A stretch of DNA of 64,000 nucleotides from Limnephilus marmoratus (Eukaryota; Arthropoda; Insecta; Trichoptera; Limnephilidae): positions 24,567,770-24,631,769 of the forward strand of contig OU862923.1 in assembly GCA_917880885.1 (NCBI GenBank), read 5' to 3'. This document shows, in pieces, positions 42,826-54,562 of this stretch (the stretch's first letter is position 1; each line of letters starts with the position of its first letter). The position numbers and the translations under genes were made by a program. A model generated the notes under the pieces. That model saw only the letters and a program-made list of their open reading frames with translations, was not told the origin of the DNA and made no database searches.

Positions 42826-42971
42826 AAATTAAGAATTGATGATGTGAATTTTTTTTTAACATGTTAGTAGAAGATTTAGAGATTGTTAAATAAAACAAAA
42901 CATAATTTTGGTGCTTCTTATTAGAGTAAATTATAATCACCTATTTTCTCTTGAATAAACCAATCATGGTG

Positions 42972-43391
42972 TGTTAGACTCAGTGGTTAGACACAGTGGC
43001 TAAGACTCTTGACTCACATTCCGGAGGTCGCGGGTTCGAACCCGGCATGCGCAAATAAATTTTATTTGATTATAATATTTCACAATTAATTCATTTAAAA
43101 TAATATATAGTATATTTGCGGCATGTTCCAGAGTGGAGGATACTATCAGTATCGCCCTGGTGTAAGACCACCATTCAGAATTGAAACGTTGCTTGAAAAT
43201 GGCTTTAGCCGTGTTTAGTGACCAGATCTGAATTGCCAGGTACTTCCCAACCTTCCTCTTCCCCACCTCCTTCCCCTCCCCGCTACCTTCAGCCTCACAA
43301 CATACCCCAATTTGGGATACCATAGTCTCACTGGCTCCAGACGGGGGCAGTTGAGATTCTTGTGCGGTATTCCTGTAAAAAAAAAAAAATG
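42972..43391 (+). repeat. SINE-B, full-length copy
   Basis: Head with B box GGGTTCGAACCC at 43032-43043 and two A-box-like words, TTAGACTCAGTGG and TTAGACACAGTGG, 14 bp apart. The body and pyrimidine part match 29474-29890, and the tail is TTCCTGTAAAAAAAAAAAAA. The minus-strand frame at 43000-43424 is incidental. Confidence 0.85.
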
Positions 43392-44168
43392 CATATAAGC
43401 TAAAGCAATTACTGTTTTTACCATATGATGGGATATATATATATTTTTTAATATGTTTATTCAGTTTTTTTTACTTTTACAATATTTATGTTACAAATCT
43501 TACAAAACTGATCAATCAGTTTGATTGTAAGAAATATCTCATTTTTCTTATTTTACTTTTAGGTTTTACATAGTAATTACTAAGTATATTACTTGTTTTT
43601 AAAATACTACATAGTAATAAGTATATTATTTATAATATTAAAATTAATATTAATATTAATTTCTAATTATTATAAACTACTAACTATTATGAAGTTTATG
43701 AATACAGTGTATGATAGTAATTTCCAGATATTTAATCAATATTCGATCTAGGTATACAATATTATTTGATTTCATGTTCTACGGAGATAGAATGATTTAA
43801 CTTTTTTTTTGATTTTTGAATAAGATGTCTCATTTTTAATATGATAACCAAATAGTTACTTACACGTAGGTATATCACCATAAACATCGGCATTTTTTAA
43901 AAAATATTGTATGTATTAATTTCTACTTACCTAACACACAACAATTCTAAAATGAAAACAATTTTAATATGGACGGAAAATTAAATTTCTGACAAAAATT
44001 CTCTTTTATTTGACGCAGAGTTGCAGAAATTGTAAATGTCAAAGTGAACTAAACTGCATTTACGGGAAATCTTCTAATAGTCTTATAATTATACGAACTG
44101 ATTCATCAGAATTTGAGGAGAGCTTTTCACAAATTAAATAAGTCACTGAAAGCCTTGCCCGTCACACC
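43392..44168. other. No gene recognised
   Basis: Very AT-rich, includes TTAATATTAATATTAAT near 43640. No frame of interest. Confidence 0.5.
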
Positions 44169-44885
44169 TTAAGCGCCATTAACCAGCCAGCGGCCGAGAA
44201 TTCATATTTCGTCGAAAGATGTTCTTACGACTGTACAGGGCGGTTCCAATGAGAAACATTAATTATTCTCCTTACCATATTTTAAAAATAATAACTCAAT
44301 ATCGATTTTCTTTTATTTAAAATTGCTTTAATTTATAACTACATTCAAAAATGTTGAAAGGCGTGATGATAAAACTATTAAAATTTTGTAATTATTTTTT
44401 TTATTATAAGTATTTATAATTTTTCAATAATGTTTAAGCAATATAAGAATGTAAAAAAAAATCTTAAATATATTAGTTTGTAAGACCGAAAATAAATAGA
44501 CAAATTGAAGTATTTCGTCACAAAACAAGTATGTGGATCTTTTTTTAAATGATCTTATTTTAACTAAAATTAAAATTCTGAAACATAGCTTTCCCAGATA
44601 AATTATTGATTTGTTTTACTGCATGATTATATGATTTGAAATGTGTGTTGTATAATACAAAATTTTGTTTGAAAATTTAAAAAAATCTGCCAACGACCTA
44701 CGATAAAACCTTATTGTACTAAAAATAAACATATTTTCTTAAAATTTAAAACATGAAAAACTTTACTAGATAAAATAACAGTTTTTAGAAATCAATTTAA
44801 ATTTTTTTGTAGAAAAGAGTCAATATGTCTAAAATTTGATTTAAAAATGACATATTTCCAGTTTTGTCTGGTTATTCCCTCTTAA
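44169..44885 (-). mobile_element. TTAA-flanked non-autonomous DNA transposon, copy 2
   Basis: TTAA at 44169-44172 and 44882-44885 bound inverted ends GCGCCATTAACCAG and (inverted) GAGGGAATAACCAG. It aligns along its length with 14630-15350 in inverse orientation, for example GGCGTGATGATAAAACTATT and TCTGCCAACGACCTA. No transposase. Confidence 0.7.
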
Positions 44886-46260
44886 TACATCCTCTGAAAT
44901 GGCTTTCGAGATGTCGTGGTGAAATTAAATTTGCATGGTATAATTTTTCAATACATTTTAACATTTCTACAAAAAACATTATGTGTTTTGAAAAATTCTT
45001 ACCCACGAGTCTTTATCAGAATGAATATTATGTACCTACTTTGATATTTCATAAGAATAGCAAATAAAATAATGTGTCTAGCAAATATTGGACAAATAAT
45101 TGTTTTATAGAATATCGGAAAACCTATTTTTTAAATGTGTAAAACTTGTTTGACAAGTGTGCAAGAACACCAGCGCAAAACCCGTAAAAAATCATGGGAT
45201 GCATCTAGTAATTGTAGGTTTTGTGAAGCTGAAAGAATTTCTAAAATATTTCATTCTGGTGCAAATCATTCTGGCACTGGCGCCAAATTCTAGCATCTAT
45301 CTTAAAATATTTGATGGGGAACAATCTCCTGCCGGAAGTAGAGCCTTAAAAGTCGTGTTTTTCCACCTCCACTGATCTACGGCGATCCCTTCCGTTTCCT
45401 GTGCCCGGAATCCATGAAAAAACACTGACACGGAACTACCAGCAGGAACCTACATTAATATTCTTAATTAACTTTACTTTCACCTTTTATAGCGAAAAAC
45501 AGATCAAAGATAGCTATTGTGAATTGTTAAATTAGATGTTTTAAATCATACATAAAATAATCTGAACAAATTGCATAGAATAAGGAACTCCGGTCCTTTT
45601 ATTTTTTTTTTCTAAATACCTCTATATCTAAATATGAGTAAGAATGTTTTTTTAAGTTTAAAAATTTGGCATTATTTTCAGATGATCAAAATATTTTCGT
45701 TTTACAATAAAATGCAAATATTTGGAATATTTCTGAGCACATTCAAAAACCAAAAACTGTTTTAGAAAGGTGATGAAATGCGCTTTAAAATTATAGAATT
45801 CGAAATAAACATATTTTTTTTATTATTTAAATTTTGCATACAAACATAAAAAAAGTTTTCAAAATGGCTCACCTTACGTTTTTTCTAAGTAAAATAACTG
45901 ATAATAAAAAAAAAAAAATACATGCATATTTTATTAGACAAATGTACAACAAACACATATTGTAACCTCACTTTTTTGTCGCTCTATGTAAAAATAATTT
46001 ATAAAAATTCCCGAAGTTTCAATTTTTTTTTTCAATTTCCGATTCAAAACTTTGTACATAAAAGTGTACATATTACTTTTTTGGTGGCTATTTTTTAGAT
46101 TGGAATATAAAGCGTGTTGTTTTTCCTTTCTAACACCGATAAGAACATATTTCTGACTTTTTTTTATTTATTTTATATATTTAATAATATTATTATTCAA
46201 TGTATAAAAACAGTTTATTATAAACAAGTTCTGCTTCTGCTTCGTAATTATTATTATGAG
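44886..46260. other. No gene recognised
   Basis: AT-rich. The frame at 45157-45375 shows no domain. Confidence 0.4.
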
Positions 46261-46264
46261 TTAC

Positions 46265-46293
46265 AGCCGTTTCGCCCTTTGAAGGCATTATCA
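46265..46293 (-). other. Hammerhead-like motif, single
   Basis: Minus strand: TTGATAATGCCTTCAAAGGG, then CGAAACGG. A GCCTT/AAGGGC stem lies between a CTGATGA-like box (TTGATAA) and GAAAC. The core differs from consensus, so activity is unlikely. Confidence 0.35.
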
Positions 46294-47029
46294 AACTGTG
46301 GTTGTTACCACCTACAGACGATGTATTTATGTCATTTCTAGACAGGTACTTATGATGACAAAATGAATAGCTTTTAATTATTATTACCTGTGTCCCTAAA
46401 CTTCTAAGTAAAATGACTGAAATATTAATGGTTAAGTTTCCCAATTACTGGATTGTTTAAATTTGACTGAAGGTCGTTAATTATTCCATAAAATAAACCC
46501 TTGATGATTCATCAGGATTTACCTTATAATACAATTGATATTTGAAATGGTCATCATTCTCTTGGATAACCCACTATGACTCATGTATTTACTTAATAAC
46601 ACAGTTAGGTATTTGGACTGGATTTAAATATATCTAAAAGTGGCGAGCGAATTATATTTGTTTGTTCATTAATTAAAATAGCTTTCTGATTATTAGAGTT
46701 TTTATTAATTTCTAACTGCTCTAACAGATTGAGTTTGCGTCCTTTATTTTGTAAGTGCAACGGAAATGGTTTATTATTATCACTAAGTGAGTGATTGTTT
46801 GGCTAAACATCTGTTGTTGTTTGCTAAACATCCCTTCGTGCTTTAAAATCAATTCGAAAATATATTACAATTACAATTCATCGTAAAGAAAATGTAAAAT
46901 ATGACGTTGGGTAGGTATATTTAAACGTATATTTTATGAGCTATGACACTTTCCTCGTACAGAGACCTGATTATCTGTATGAGATTTGAATTAACTTCAT
47001 ACTTGGATAATACCTTCCTAGCTTTTTTC

Positions 47030-47480
47030 TAAACACTCGGTCGTATTAACACTTTTGTAAATCTACAAGGGCCCAGAAGTGTTTCTAGTTTTGTAGCAGA
47101 AACTTCTCGGTGATGACTTTGCAACGAAAAAATCTGGTCCATGTACTCCCTTCCACTCATAAAAGCACGTTGCACATCCCATATTTGATCCTTTGTTTCC
47201 ATTCTAACCTTTTCAATCAATATTCTACCATACAGCTTGCCGACTGAACTTAGCAGGCTAATAGCCCTACGATTCCCACATTACATACATGACCCTTTTG
47301 CTTTGAATAACGGCATGATCACGCCCTTCTCGAATCTAATGACATGTAACCCTCTCCTCTAAACACTGGTTTAAAAGTTTCACAACCATGTTAAAATAAT
47401 ACGGCTCTTTCCTTTAAAGTATTCCACGGCAATATTGTTGAAAACTATAAGCTTTGCCATTTAATCGATATTTTTATTTC
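47030..47480 (-). pseudogene. LINE RT relic, N-terminal RT part
   Basis: Minus strand: shifted pieces such as GLLAC, then VGKLYGRI-like remnants, then an open stretch IEKVRMETKDQIWDVQRAFM, SGREYMDQIFSLQS (47029-47220). This is the region just upstream of the first catalytic motif in RTE-like LINEs of the type at 241-1233. It is decayed by frameshifts and lies head-to-head with the next LINE. Confidence 0.55.
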
Positions 47481-47489
47481 ATCCACGCT

Positions 47490-48288
47490 GATTTTGATAA
47501 CATTGTAACATTTGGACCAGAATTTGGATCAGTGATTTGGAATCCCCAATACAAAGTCAATATTGAAAGGTTAGAAAGAATCCAAAAACAAATTTTTGAA
47601 ATACTTAGACTTTAAATCGTTCCGAATATCAGAACATGTAAAAGATTCCTTAGCATTCCATAAAATTACATCACTAAAAGAGAGAAGAAATATATCCGAC
47701 AAGAAATTTTTATACAAAATCATCAACAACGCTGTTGACAGCAACTATCTTCTGGAAAACATCCATTTCCACTGTCCAGTACGTAATACAAGAACAAACA
47801 AACTATTCCACATCCCACAATCAAAAACTAACTACTCACAACATGCATTTCTGAAAAGGACGTGCACAAAATATAACAATATCCTTTCAGACGCTGATAT
47901 TTTCCATTTGTCCTCAGTTCAATTCACAAAATATGTAACGGAGAAGATCAAAACAGATTGTTGATCGTGAATCCTGCTGTGTACCTTATTTTATTGTTTT
48001 TCTCTTATTATGTTGGTTTCATCTGATTTTCGTATGAATTATTATGTTGGTTTCATCTGATTTTATTATGTTGGTTTCATCTGATTTTCTGTAATCTAGT
48101 TAGGTATTATGTATGTATAACTTCTTATATTAATGAGTTTTTTGTTTTTTCTTTAAATTCTATATTCTCAAATGTGGAAACTTCACTGGTTCATGCAAAT
48201 TTGTCAAATGTAATTATTTAATAAAATATGTACAACTGTTTGTTTCCCAAATAAAGTAAAATAAAAAATAAAAATAAAAAATAAACAT
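47490..48288 (+). pseudogene. LINE RT C-terminal relic with 3' UTR
   Basis: Reads WNPQYKVNIERLERIQKQ, then a one-base shift in a T-run near 47590, then KYLDFKSFRISEHVKDS, NTRTNKLFHIPQSKTNYSQH and a stop near 47964. The VWNPxxxxxIxxLExIQ motif is characteristic of LINE RT C-termini in arthropods. The 3' UTR has a 26- to 37-bp tandem repeat and an A-rich tail at about 48250-48288. Confidence 0.65.
48004..48088 (+). repeat. Three-copy tandem repeat in LINE 3' UTR
   Basis: TTATGTTGGTTTCATCTGAT occurs three times, at about 48008, 48042 and 48067, with unequal spacing. Confidence 0.8.
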
Positions 48289-48517
48289 TCACTCCGTCAT
48301 CATTTGTACCTACGTGATTCGCCGCTGGAATCACTTTTTTATTTTTTTTTTATTTATCTGTATAAAGCATGTTTACATTGGGTTTTTCGATGCCCGTCTC
48401 ACTGGAATATACCTGTGTTATCCGGGTTGCTTTCTCAAAATATTTCATCTACTTCTCTATGTTCTAAAAAAAGTAATAAAATAATCTAGCCTTTTTTAAT
48501 TTTACGTTTACGAAAAA

Positions 48518-48863
48518 TGATGTCATTAAATATAAAATATTATAAAATTATACATTATTTTGGTTATCCTCTTAAAATACCTATTTTTTATGTGAATACC
48601 ACACAAGAGTCCCAACTACTCCCAACCGTCTGGAGCCAATGAGACTATGGAAACCCCAATTGGGGTATATTGTGAGGCTGAAAGTAGAAATAATGATGTC
48701 ATTAAATATAAAATATTATAAAAGTATACATAATTATAGTTATCTTCTTAAAATACCTTTTATGTGAATAATACACAAGAGTCCCAACTACTCCCAACCG
48801 TCTGGAGCCAGTGAGACTATGGAATCCTCAATTGGGGTATATTGTGAGGCTGAAGGTAGAAAT
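48518..48863. repeat. 173-bp tandem duplication spanning a SINE tail
   Basis: The segment from AATGATGTCATTAAATATAA through ACACAAGAGTCCCAACTACT to GAAAGTAGAAAT (48518-48691) is repeated at 48692-48863 with a few differences. It includes flanking sequence plus the SINE-B 3' end. Confidence 0.8.
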
Positions 48864-49085
48864 AGGAAGGTGGGGAAGTACCTGGGTAATCACGTCAAGT
48901 AAAGTTGTCATACACCAGGGCGATACTGAGAGTATTTTCCATTCTGGAACGTACCGCAAATATACCATACATTATTTTAATTGATTAAATTAAGAAACAA
49001 TACAAGTCAGTTTGAACCCACGACTTTCGGATTGCTAATATAAAATTGTGTTGAATAATCTAACGACGTCTCTCTGATAAAATAT
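48590..49085 (-). repeat. SINE-B with duplicated 3' part
   Basis: Minus strand: tRNA-like head near 49000-49060 with B-box-like GTGGGTTCAAACTG, body TACTCTCAGTATCGCCCTGG, then the pyrimidine part and 3' end, which is present twice because of the tandem duplication. The poly(A) is short. Confidence 0.65.
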
Positions 49086-49524
49086 CGACGCCTTTGACAG
49101 ATTAACTACATCAATCTGCTCACACCCAACATAATAACATCGAGTCGCCTACTTCGGCTAAAGTTCCTCTAAGTAAGATGGAATACCCCCAAGAGTAATT
49201 TAGTAAGGTCAAACTCCACGTATTAATTAACTAAGATAAATTCCAGAATTAGCGATGGATTTTCGCAATGTTCCATATAAATTAAGGTATATCGGGAAGA
49301 CGCCAGGTAATAATATAGAGTTATGGTTATGATCGTTGGCTTCCAATACGAAATTGCATATTCACATCCGCCAATAGCGTAAATACGTTATAGGTACATT
49401 AAATTGTACTGCTTTTTTTACGTGACTGCATATAAAAGCTGCGCTATCTGGAAACAATGGGGATGTGAACTTACCGAATGGGTGTTTATAGTGGAAGCAG
49501 AGGAAGTATTGGTAAGTATCTGGC

Positions 49525-49910
49525 TTTTTCCTATGTCGTCTTTCAGGATCTTGTGTGGAGGGTATTTTTATTTTATTTATTAATTTTATTTTAGTAGTTT
49601 GTTCGTTTAAGTTTACAAATTTCTAATTAATTGTAATATTTCATATTGCAAACTAAATTTTATGTAGTTTTATGTGGCTCCTACAATACGTCTTGGACAT
49701 TCCAATTGGTGTGGACTTTAAAGTTTCTGGTAGCGTGTTATATAACTTCATCCCTTCGTACAGTTAACTGTTCTGCGTATTCGCCTTTTCCCTTTTTTGA
49801 AGCCTGATTTCCTTGCACGTCCTTGTGTTATGTCTGTGAATGTCCTTGTTGAATATAATTTTATTTGCGAAGTATTTTGGTAAAATGTTGTTAATTATTT
49901 AATGCATAAA
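49525..49910 (-). pseudogene. SINE-A fragment and LINE C-terminal relic
   Basis: GTCGTCTTTCAGGATCTTGT, then GTGGAGGGTA (49525-49565) is a SINE-A piece. It abuts a diverged minus-strand copy of the LINE tail at 23495-24045; both share GGCTCCTACAATACG, GTTTCTGGTAGCGTGTTATA and GTCTGTGAATGTCCTTG. Not coding. Confidence 0.55.
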
Positions 49911-50148
49911 TATCATCAAATTTTGAGGAGAGAAAGGAGTGAACACGGGTCTTGAAGAGACCAGCCAGCAGACCATTCCTCAGCCGAGCTGTTGATCTCA
50001 AGAACGAATCGTAGAAACGACCCATTCTCATATGACAAATGTCAACTGTGTACACGTGATAGGCGCGTTTCGCGTGTATCCCCACTTTGTACCGGTTTAG
50101 AAGGGATCATTGATGCTAATTTCACGGAGCATCTTCCGTTGGATTCCA

Positions 50149-50290
50149 TGACAACTCAGAATCATGCAATTTCAACACCCCTTTTTAAAATTCATAAAAA
50201 ATGGTAACCTATGTAGCCATTTTTAAATATATTTTTTCATCACTTTTAATGACTTTTCAATGCAGGTGTTGAAACGGCATGATTCTGAGT
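50149..50290. repeat. Foldback repeat
   Basis: GACAACTCAGAATCATGCAA, then TTTCAACACC is inverted as GGTGTTGAAACGGCATGATT, then CTGAGTTGTC, with about 75 bp between. Probably a MITE; no target duplication found. Confidence 0.55.
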
Positions 50291-50404
50291 TGTCCGGTCA
50301 CACTTCCGTTGATATATTAGTATTCCTGCCTACAAATAATAATTTTATTGTTTATAAAAAACCATCATGTTTCGTGAGCAACGCTCGCTTCTCCAGGATT
50401 AACT

Positions 50405-50525
50405 TCTTTTTTTTTAAAAGCAAGACAAACATTCCCTGGTTACAAATAACCCAATTATGTTTGAAAATCTTCTACTATCACCACAGAAAACCGAAAATTT
50501 TGCTTGTGTTGTGATGGAGGACTTA
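50405..50525 (-). repeat. SINE-C fragment
   Basis: Matches 52690-52795 in inverse orientation: AAGACAAACATTCCCTGGTT, ACAAATAACCCAA, GTGTTGTGATGGAGGACTTA. The tRNA-like head is missing. Confidence 0.6.
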
Positions 50526-50527
50526 CA

Positions 50528-50570
50528 TGTACATTGAAATTAAAACTCTTCAAAACAAAAATGTCTAGAA
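50528..50570 (+). repeat. Fragment of the 60.2-kb palindrome
   Basis: GTACATTGAAATTAAAACTC, then TTCAAAACAAAAATGTCTA matches the outer right arm of 60234-60434. It lies between SINE-C and SINE-B pieces. Confidence 0.55.
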
Positions 50571-50571
50571 C

Positions 50572-50757
50572 AGAAACGTTGCTTGAAATGGCATTATCCG
50601 TATTTGATGACCAGGTGTGAAAATCCAGGTACTTTCCATACTTCCTCTCCCCACCTTATTCACCTCTCTGCTCCCTTCAACCTCAAAACTAATCCCGATT
50701 GGAGCTCTCACACTCATAGTCTCATTGGTTTCGGACAGATAGGAGTCCTGTGCGGTA
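50572..50757 (+). repeat. SINE-B fragment
   Basis: CAGAAACGTTGCTTGAAATG, then TTTGATGACCAGGTGTG and a pyrimidine-rich part with CTCATAGTCTCATTGG, ending TCCTGTGCGGTA. Head and poly(A) are missing. Confidence 0.65.
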
Positions 50758-51295
50758 AAGATAGGTAGATACACAAATTAAAAAAATTGGATTAATAATT
50801 GCGGGTTCAATGTCCCTTACAAAAACATCGTATTTGAAATTAGGCGAAGAAAATATTCAAAGTATCTTTATTGTTCAGAGTTTGTTAACTTGCGTTCTTT
50901 TCCCGAATCCCTAAAAGAATTTCACCAAATTTCTTTTCATCAAAATTTTATTCCGGAGTATGCAAATTTATCATTTGTTCTCATAAATATCGTTATACCT
51001 CTCTTACAACTCCCCCAAGTGCCTCACGAATATATATTTATGCGAGGGAATTTTATGATTGTATGGAATAAGTTGAGTAGAGAAGTTTGATATAATATAT
51101 TATGGTACTACCCTCGTAGCGTATTACCTACTTTTATGATGGTACTAATAAATGTTTTTCAAGTTAATTAATTGAAGTTGGTTCTTAACAACCCATGTAA
51201 GTTTTTAACAGCCTAATGAATTATTATTATAACTGGGATAAGTGTTTTAAATTTAAGCAATAAGTTAAGCGCTTAGAATTTAAAAGTTATCAGTT
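50758..51295. other. No gene recognised
   Basis: Unassigned. The frame at 50890-51090 has no domain. Confidence 0.4.
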
Positions 51296-52470
51296 TTATT
51301 TATTTATTTATATAATACATGAGTTATCGAAAGTACATATAGTTTTTTGTGATATTTCACCCTCCATGCTAGGGAAGACCCTGTGTTATGGCGGGTGAAG
51401 TTTACAGTTTGCGAATATACATTCATTAGTATAGGTTGAAATTTTTCACTAATTGATACTATGCACACAAATTCTCCTACAATAAGAGAGTTTATGTAGT
51501 TATATTGGATTACAAGAACGAGGTGAAGAAGTTAAAGAATTATTGGAAAAGATAAGTTATTATTAGTATATTAAGGAATTATTGATATATAGTTCACAGA
51601 ATCAGTCTTATACATATAATGCTGCTTAGATAGTAAATAAGGATATATTACGTTTTGCCTGCTCTTAATACTATGCACACAGATCTTCTATAATTAGAAA
51701 ATGATATACTTATAGTTAGATTGGGTTACAAGAAGAAGATGGAGAAGTTAGAGAATTATTGTAAAATAAGAAATTGGAGGAGTTGTTAGATATAGATCAT
51801 ACTAATTAATCTTGCACATGCAATGCCGCTAATTTAGAAAATAGAGATATATTATGATTTGTTTGAAAGGTGATTAAATTGATAGAGTGTAAAGTGAATG
51901 GGTGTTAAAATTGTAATGTATTCCATATTGTGTAAGGATCCATTTCGTTATTTGTTTTTTAAAGGAATGGGGTTGACTCAACGTTTTTAAGTTTTCAGGG
52001 ATAAGGTTAAAGATTTTAGGAGCTAGGAAGAAAAATTGTCTTTGAGCTGACGTGGTGTGTAGTGTAGGTACATTGTAGTGTCTGTTGGTTATTGTTCTGG
52101 TGGTGTTGTGTTGTAAGAGAGTTTTGTTTTTGTATTTGAACAGGAAATGTATTAGCAAGATGGAGTTGCCGTATGTTTAAGACGTTATACTCGATGAGGA
52201 GTCGTTTGGAGGGGTATCTTGTCGGTCGCTTGTTAATGACACGTATTACCATTTTTTGGGCTTTTAGTAGAAGTTCGATGATAGATTGTGCACAGCCACC
52301 CCAAGTTATAATGCCGTATGCTAGTAGAGATTGGCAGAGAGCGTAGTAAACAGTTTTAAGAGTTGAGGTAGTAAGGATATTTCTTAGGGTTAGAAAGACA
52401 TAAGAGAGTTTGCGGATGCGTGGGGTTAGACTGGCCAAGTGCTGATGCCAATTGTTATTAATAAACCTTA
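51296..52470 (-). mobile_element. LINE relic with hairpin and (TAAA)n tail
   Basis: On the minus strand an RT C-terminal coding part (52470-51874) is followed by a 3' UTR, a hairpin TTCACCCGCCAT / AT(G)GAGGGTGAA at 51355-51401, and a (TAAA)n tail at about 51296-51310. The RT core is absent. Confidence 0.7.
51874..52470 (-). pseudogene. LINE RT C-terminal region, frameshifted
   Basis: Reads FINNNWHQHLASLTPRIRKL, then YYALCQSLLAYGIITWGGCA, LLKAQKMVIRVIN, up to a one-base shift near 52145-52160, then KNKTLLQHNTTRTITNRH and FNLIPENLKTLSQPHSFKK. The W-x-x-H, YALCQS-x-x-x-YGI-x-x-WGG and AQK motifs mark a Jockey/CR1-like LINE, related to the RT at 55460-56830. Confidence 0.75.
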
Positions 52471-52604
52471 GCTTTATTCATTTCATATAATATTTATATT
52501 CACGTGCCTATTTAATTCTATAACTTTAACGCAAATATATATACACAATATAACCATGGTGTGAAATGTAAATTGGCCTTGCAATTCGAATACCCATATT
52601 ATAA

Positions 52605-52800
52605 TATTGACCAGTCAGTGGTTGAGGGTGCACAGCGCTTGGGTCCCACCCGACCGTCGTCGCGTGTTCGATTCCTCGGCTGTCTAAGTCCTCCATCATA
52701 ACACAAGCAACATTTTCGGATCTCTGTGGTGGTAGTAGGAGATTTTCAAACATTGTTGGGTTATTCGTAACCCGGGAATGTTTGTCTTTCTTTATTGAAA
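52605..52800 (+). repeat. SINE-C with tRNA-like head
   Basis: A-box-like CAGTCAGTGGTTGAGGG at 52612-52628 and B box GTGTTCGATTCC at 52664-52675 form a tRNA-derived promoter, followed by TCCTCCATCATAACACAAGC, GGTTATTCGTAACCCGGGAA and an A-rich end. A headless copy lies at 50405-50525 (minus), and a weaker match to TCCATCAT...GCAAGCAATAT lies at 8404-8430. Confidence 0.6.
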
Positions 52801-52924
52801 ATTAATAATTAAATTAAAATAAAACATACATGTCAAACCGTAATTTACGTAAGAGTACCGACAATTTATAATTATTTTAACTTTTTGTTTTGCCATCGTC
52901 TAAAGAAGAGGTAAACCATGATTT

Positions 52925-53580
52925 ATAACTAGTGAGTTCCCGACATGCCTTGCAATTCCACTTAATAAAGTTATTTTTTTCTCCCCGCGTCCGTTCTTTT
53001 CCATTCGTCCCGTTCCCCTTCCTTTCTCGCGGCCTTTTCCCTCGCGTTCCCCCTCCGCTTTCCCTCTCCCCACTCCCTTCTCCTGCTTCCCTACCACGCG
53101 AACACCTTTCCCGCGTTCCCCTCTCCCCTCCTGCTTTCCATACTTTCAGTCCCAGTAATTCAGTTTTCAAGCAGCTCGCGTTCCACCTATTGCAATTTTT
53201 TATACAAATTTCATAATGCCAGAGCTCACCAGTATACATAGAAACCCCAGCGGGCATGCGCACATCAAATCCCCAAAGTTTCATCGTAATCGGATGAATG
53301 GTTTAGCATTGCATAATTTCATAATGTCAGAGCTCGTTATTACATATAGAAACCATCACGGTTATGTGCAAATCAAATCCCCAAAGTTTCATCGCAATCG
53401 GATGAATGGTTTAGCATTGCGTAATTTCATGACGTCAGAGCTCGCTATTACATATAGAAACCATCACGGGTATTTGCAAATCAAATCCCCAAAGTTTCAT
53501 AGCAAGCGGACGAATGGTTTAGGATCGCATAAGGAACAAACCTACAAACAAAGCAAGCAAACATACATTGATTTTTTATA
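52925..53580 (+). repeat. Family D copy 4 with three 108-bp units
   Basis: ACTAGTGAGTTCCCGACATG head, a mixed pyrimidine tract (52980-53130), GCAGCTCGCGTTCCACC, then three units starting (G)CCAGAGCTC/GTCAGAGCTC at 53218, 53326 and 53434, each 108 bp. Since 108 is a multiple of three, a repeat-derived frame (53216-53587) is open but not a gene. The purine-strand frames (52877-53284) come from the pyrimidine tract. Confidence 0.75.
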
Positions 53581-53599
53581 TATGTAGGTATGTATATGC

Positions 53600-54220
53600 A
53601 GATTATTTTAAAAAAATGTTCTGCAGTTTAATATATATTGCATGTTTCTAATGCCAATAAGCATGATTATGCCCTGTATACGTAGAATCGTGAAGAAAAT
53701 TATAAATACCTTCCATACAAGTTTCAATGGAATCATATATGTTCCATTTAGCCCTTTTAGCATGCGCTTTGTCTAATTCACACTCGCCTGACATCGAAGA
53801 TTTCGATCCGATTTGAATTCAGAAATCATGATAAAACACCTTTTTATTTTGAAAATTTAAGCCCCGATCAGCAAAATATTTGTAAAACGAAACACGTCCA
53901 CCTTCTTCCACGTTCTTCTTTATTCTATGCCTGCATTAATCGTGTTACATATCTCATCTTCTAAGTAACAAACTAAACGTCTCGTTATTCATCCGCAGTG
54001 GTAGACAGAGAAAGTGGATTATCACACAACTCAATCGCACTCAGTGCGCACACTCCTTGCTTCAATTACTTTTGGACATCGCCTCATTATGTGCTATGTT
54101 CATCAGCGCAGAGTGAAAAAACTTTTTTTCAAATTTCGCGTTTCCTGTATTACCAATGGGCGCCTTGGTGGTACCCTGTAAAGTACACAAAATATCATTA
54201 AATTTTTACTTCATCTTCAG
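53600..54220. other. No gene recognised
   Basis: Unassigned sequence. Confidence 0.4.
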
Positions 54221-54562
54221 GTGGCGCACTGATCCTAAAATTCTACAAAAAAGTGTGTTTTTTCAGATTTTGTTAGTATCAAGCTCCTCATCTAATCCAG
54301 TTTAAACGTCACAAAATAGATTTTATTTTCATCGTTACCTCTCTTCCCCTCCACTCTTTGACTCGATTTCAGGGAGCTACCCCATACGCAGATGACACGA
54401 CTGAAGGCTGAAATTAAAAAAATATATATATACAAATTCTTGTTATTTTTTATATTCGAACGGAGATAATAAAGTAAAAGTTCATAATAATATTCCTTTA
54501 TTTTTTTGAAATTTTCAAGAATCGATAATTTTATCACAATTTCAAGTCATCTGCGCCACCTG
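54221..54562. mobile_element. Possible TIR element with CAGGTGGCGCA ends
   Basis: TCAGGTGGCGCA at 54221 is inverted as TGCGCCACCTGA near 54551-54562. CAG starts are common in hAT transposons, but no 8-bp duplication was found. The minus-strand frame inside (54292-54537) is low complexity. Confidence 0.35.

Noticed and set aside
48004..48088. CRISPR-like array
   Set aside because: Three unevenly spaced copies in a LINE 3' UTR of a eukaryotic genome; no spacers.
53216..53587. 123-codon frame with internal 36-residue repeats
   Set aside because: Direct result of the 108-bp tandem units in family D; the same unit elsewhere is not open.
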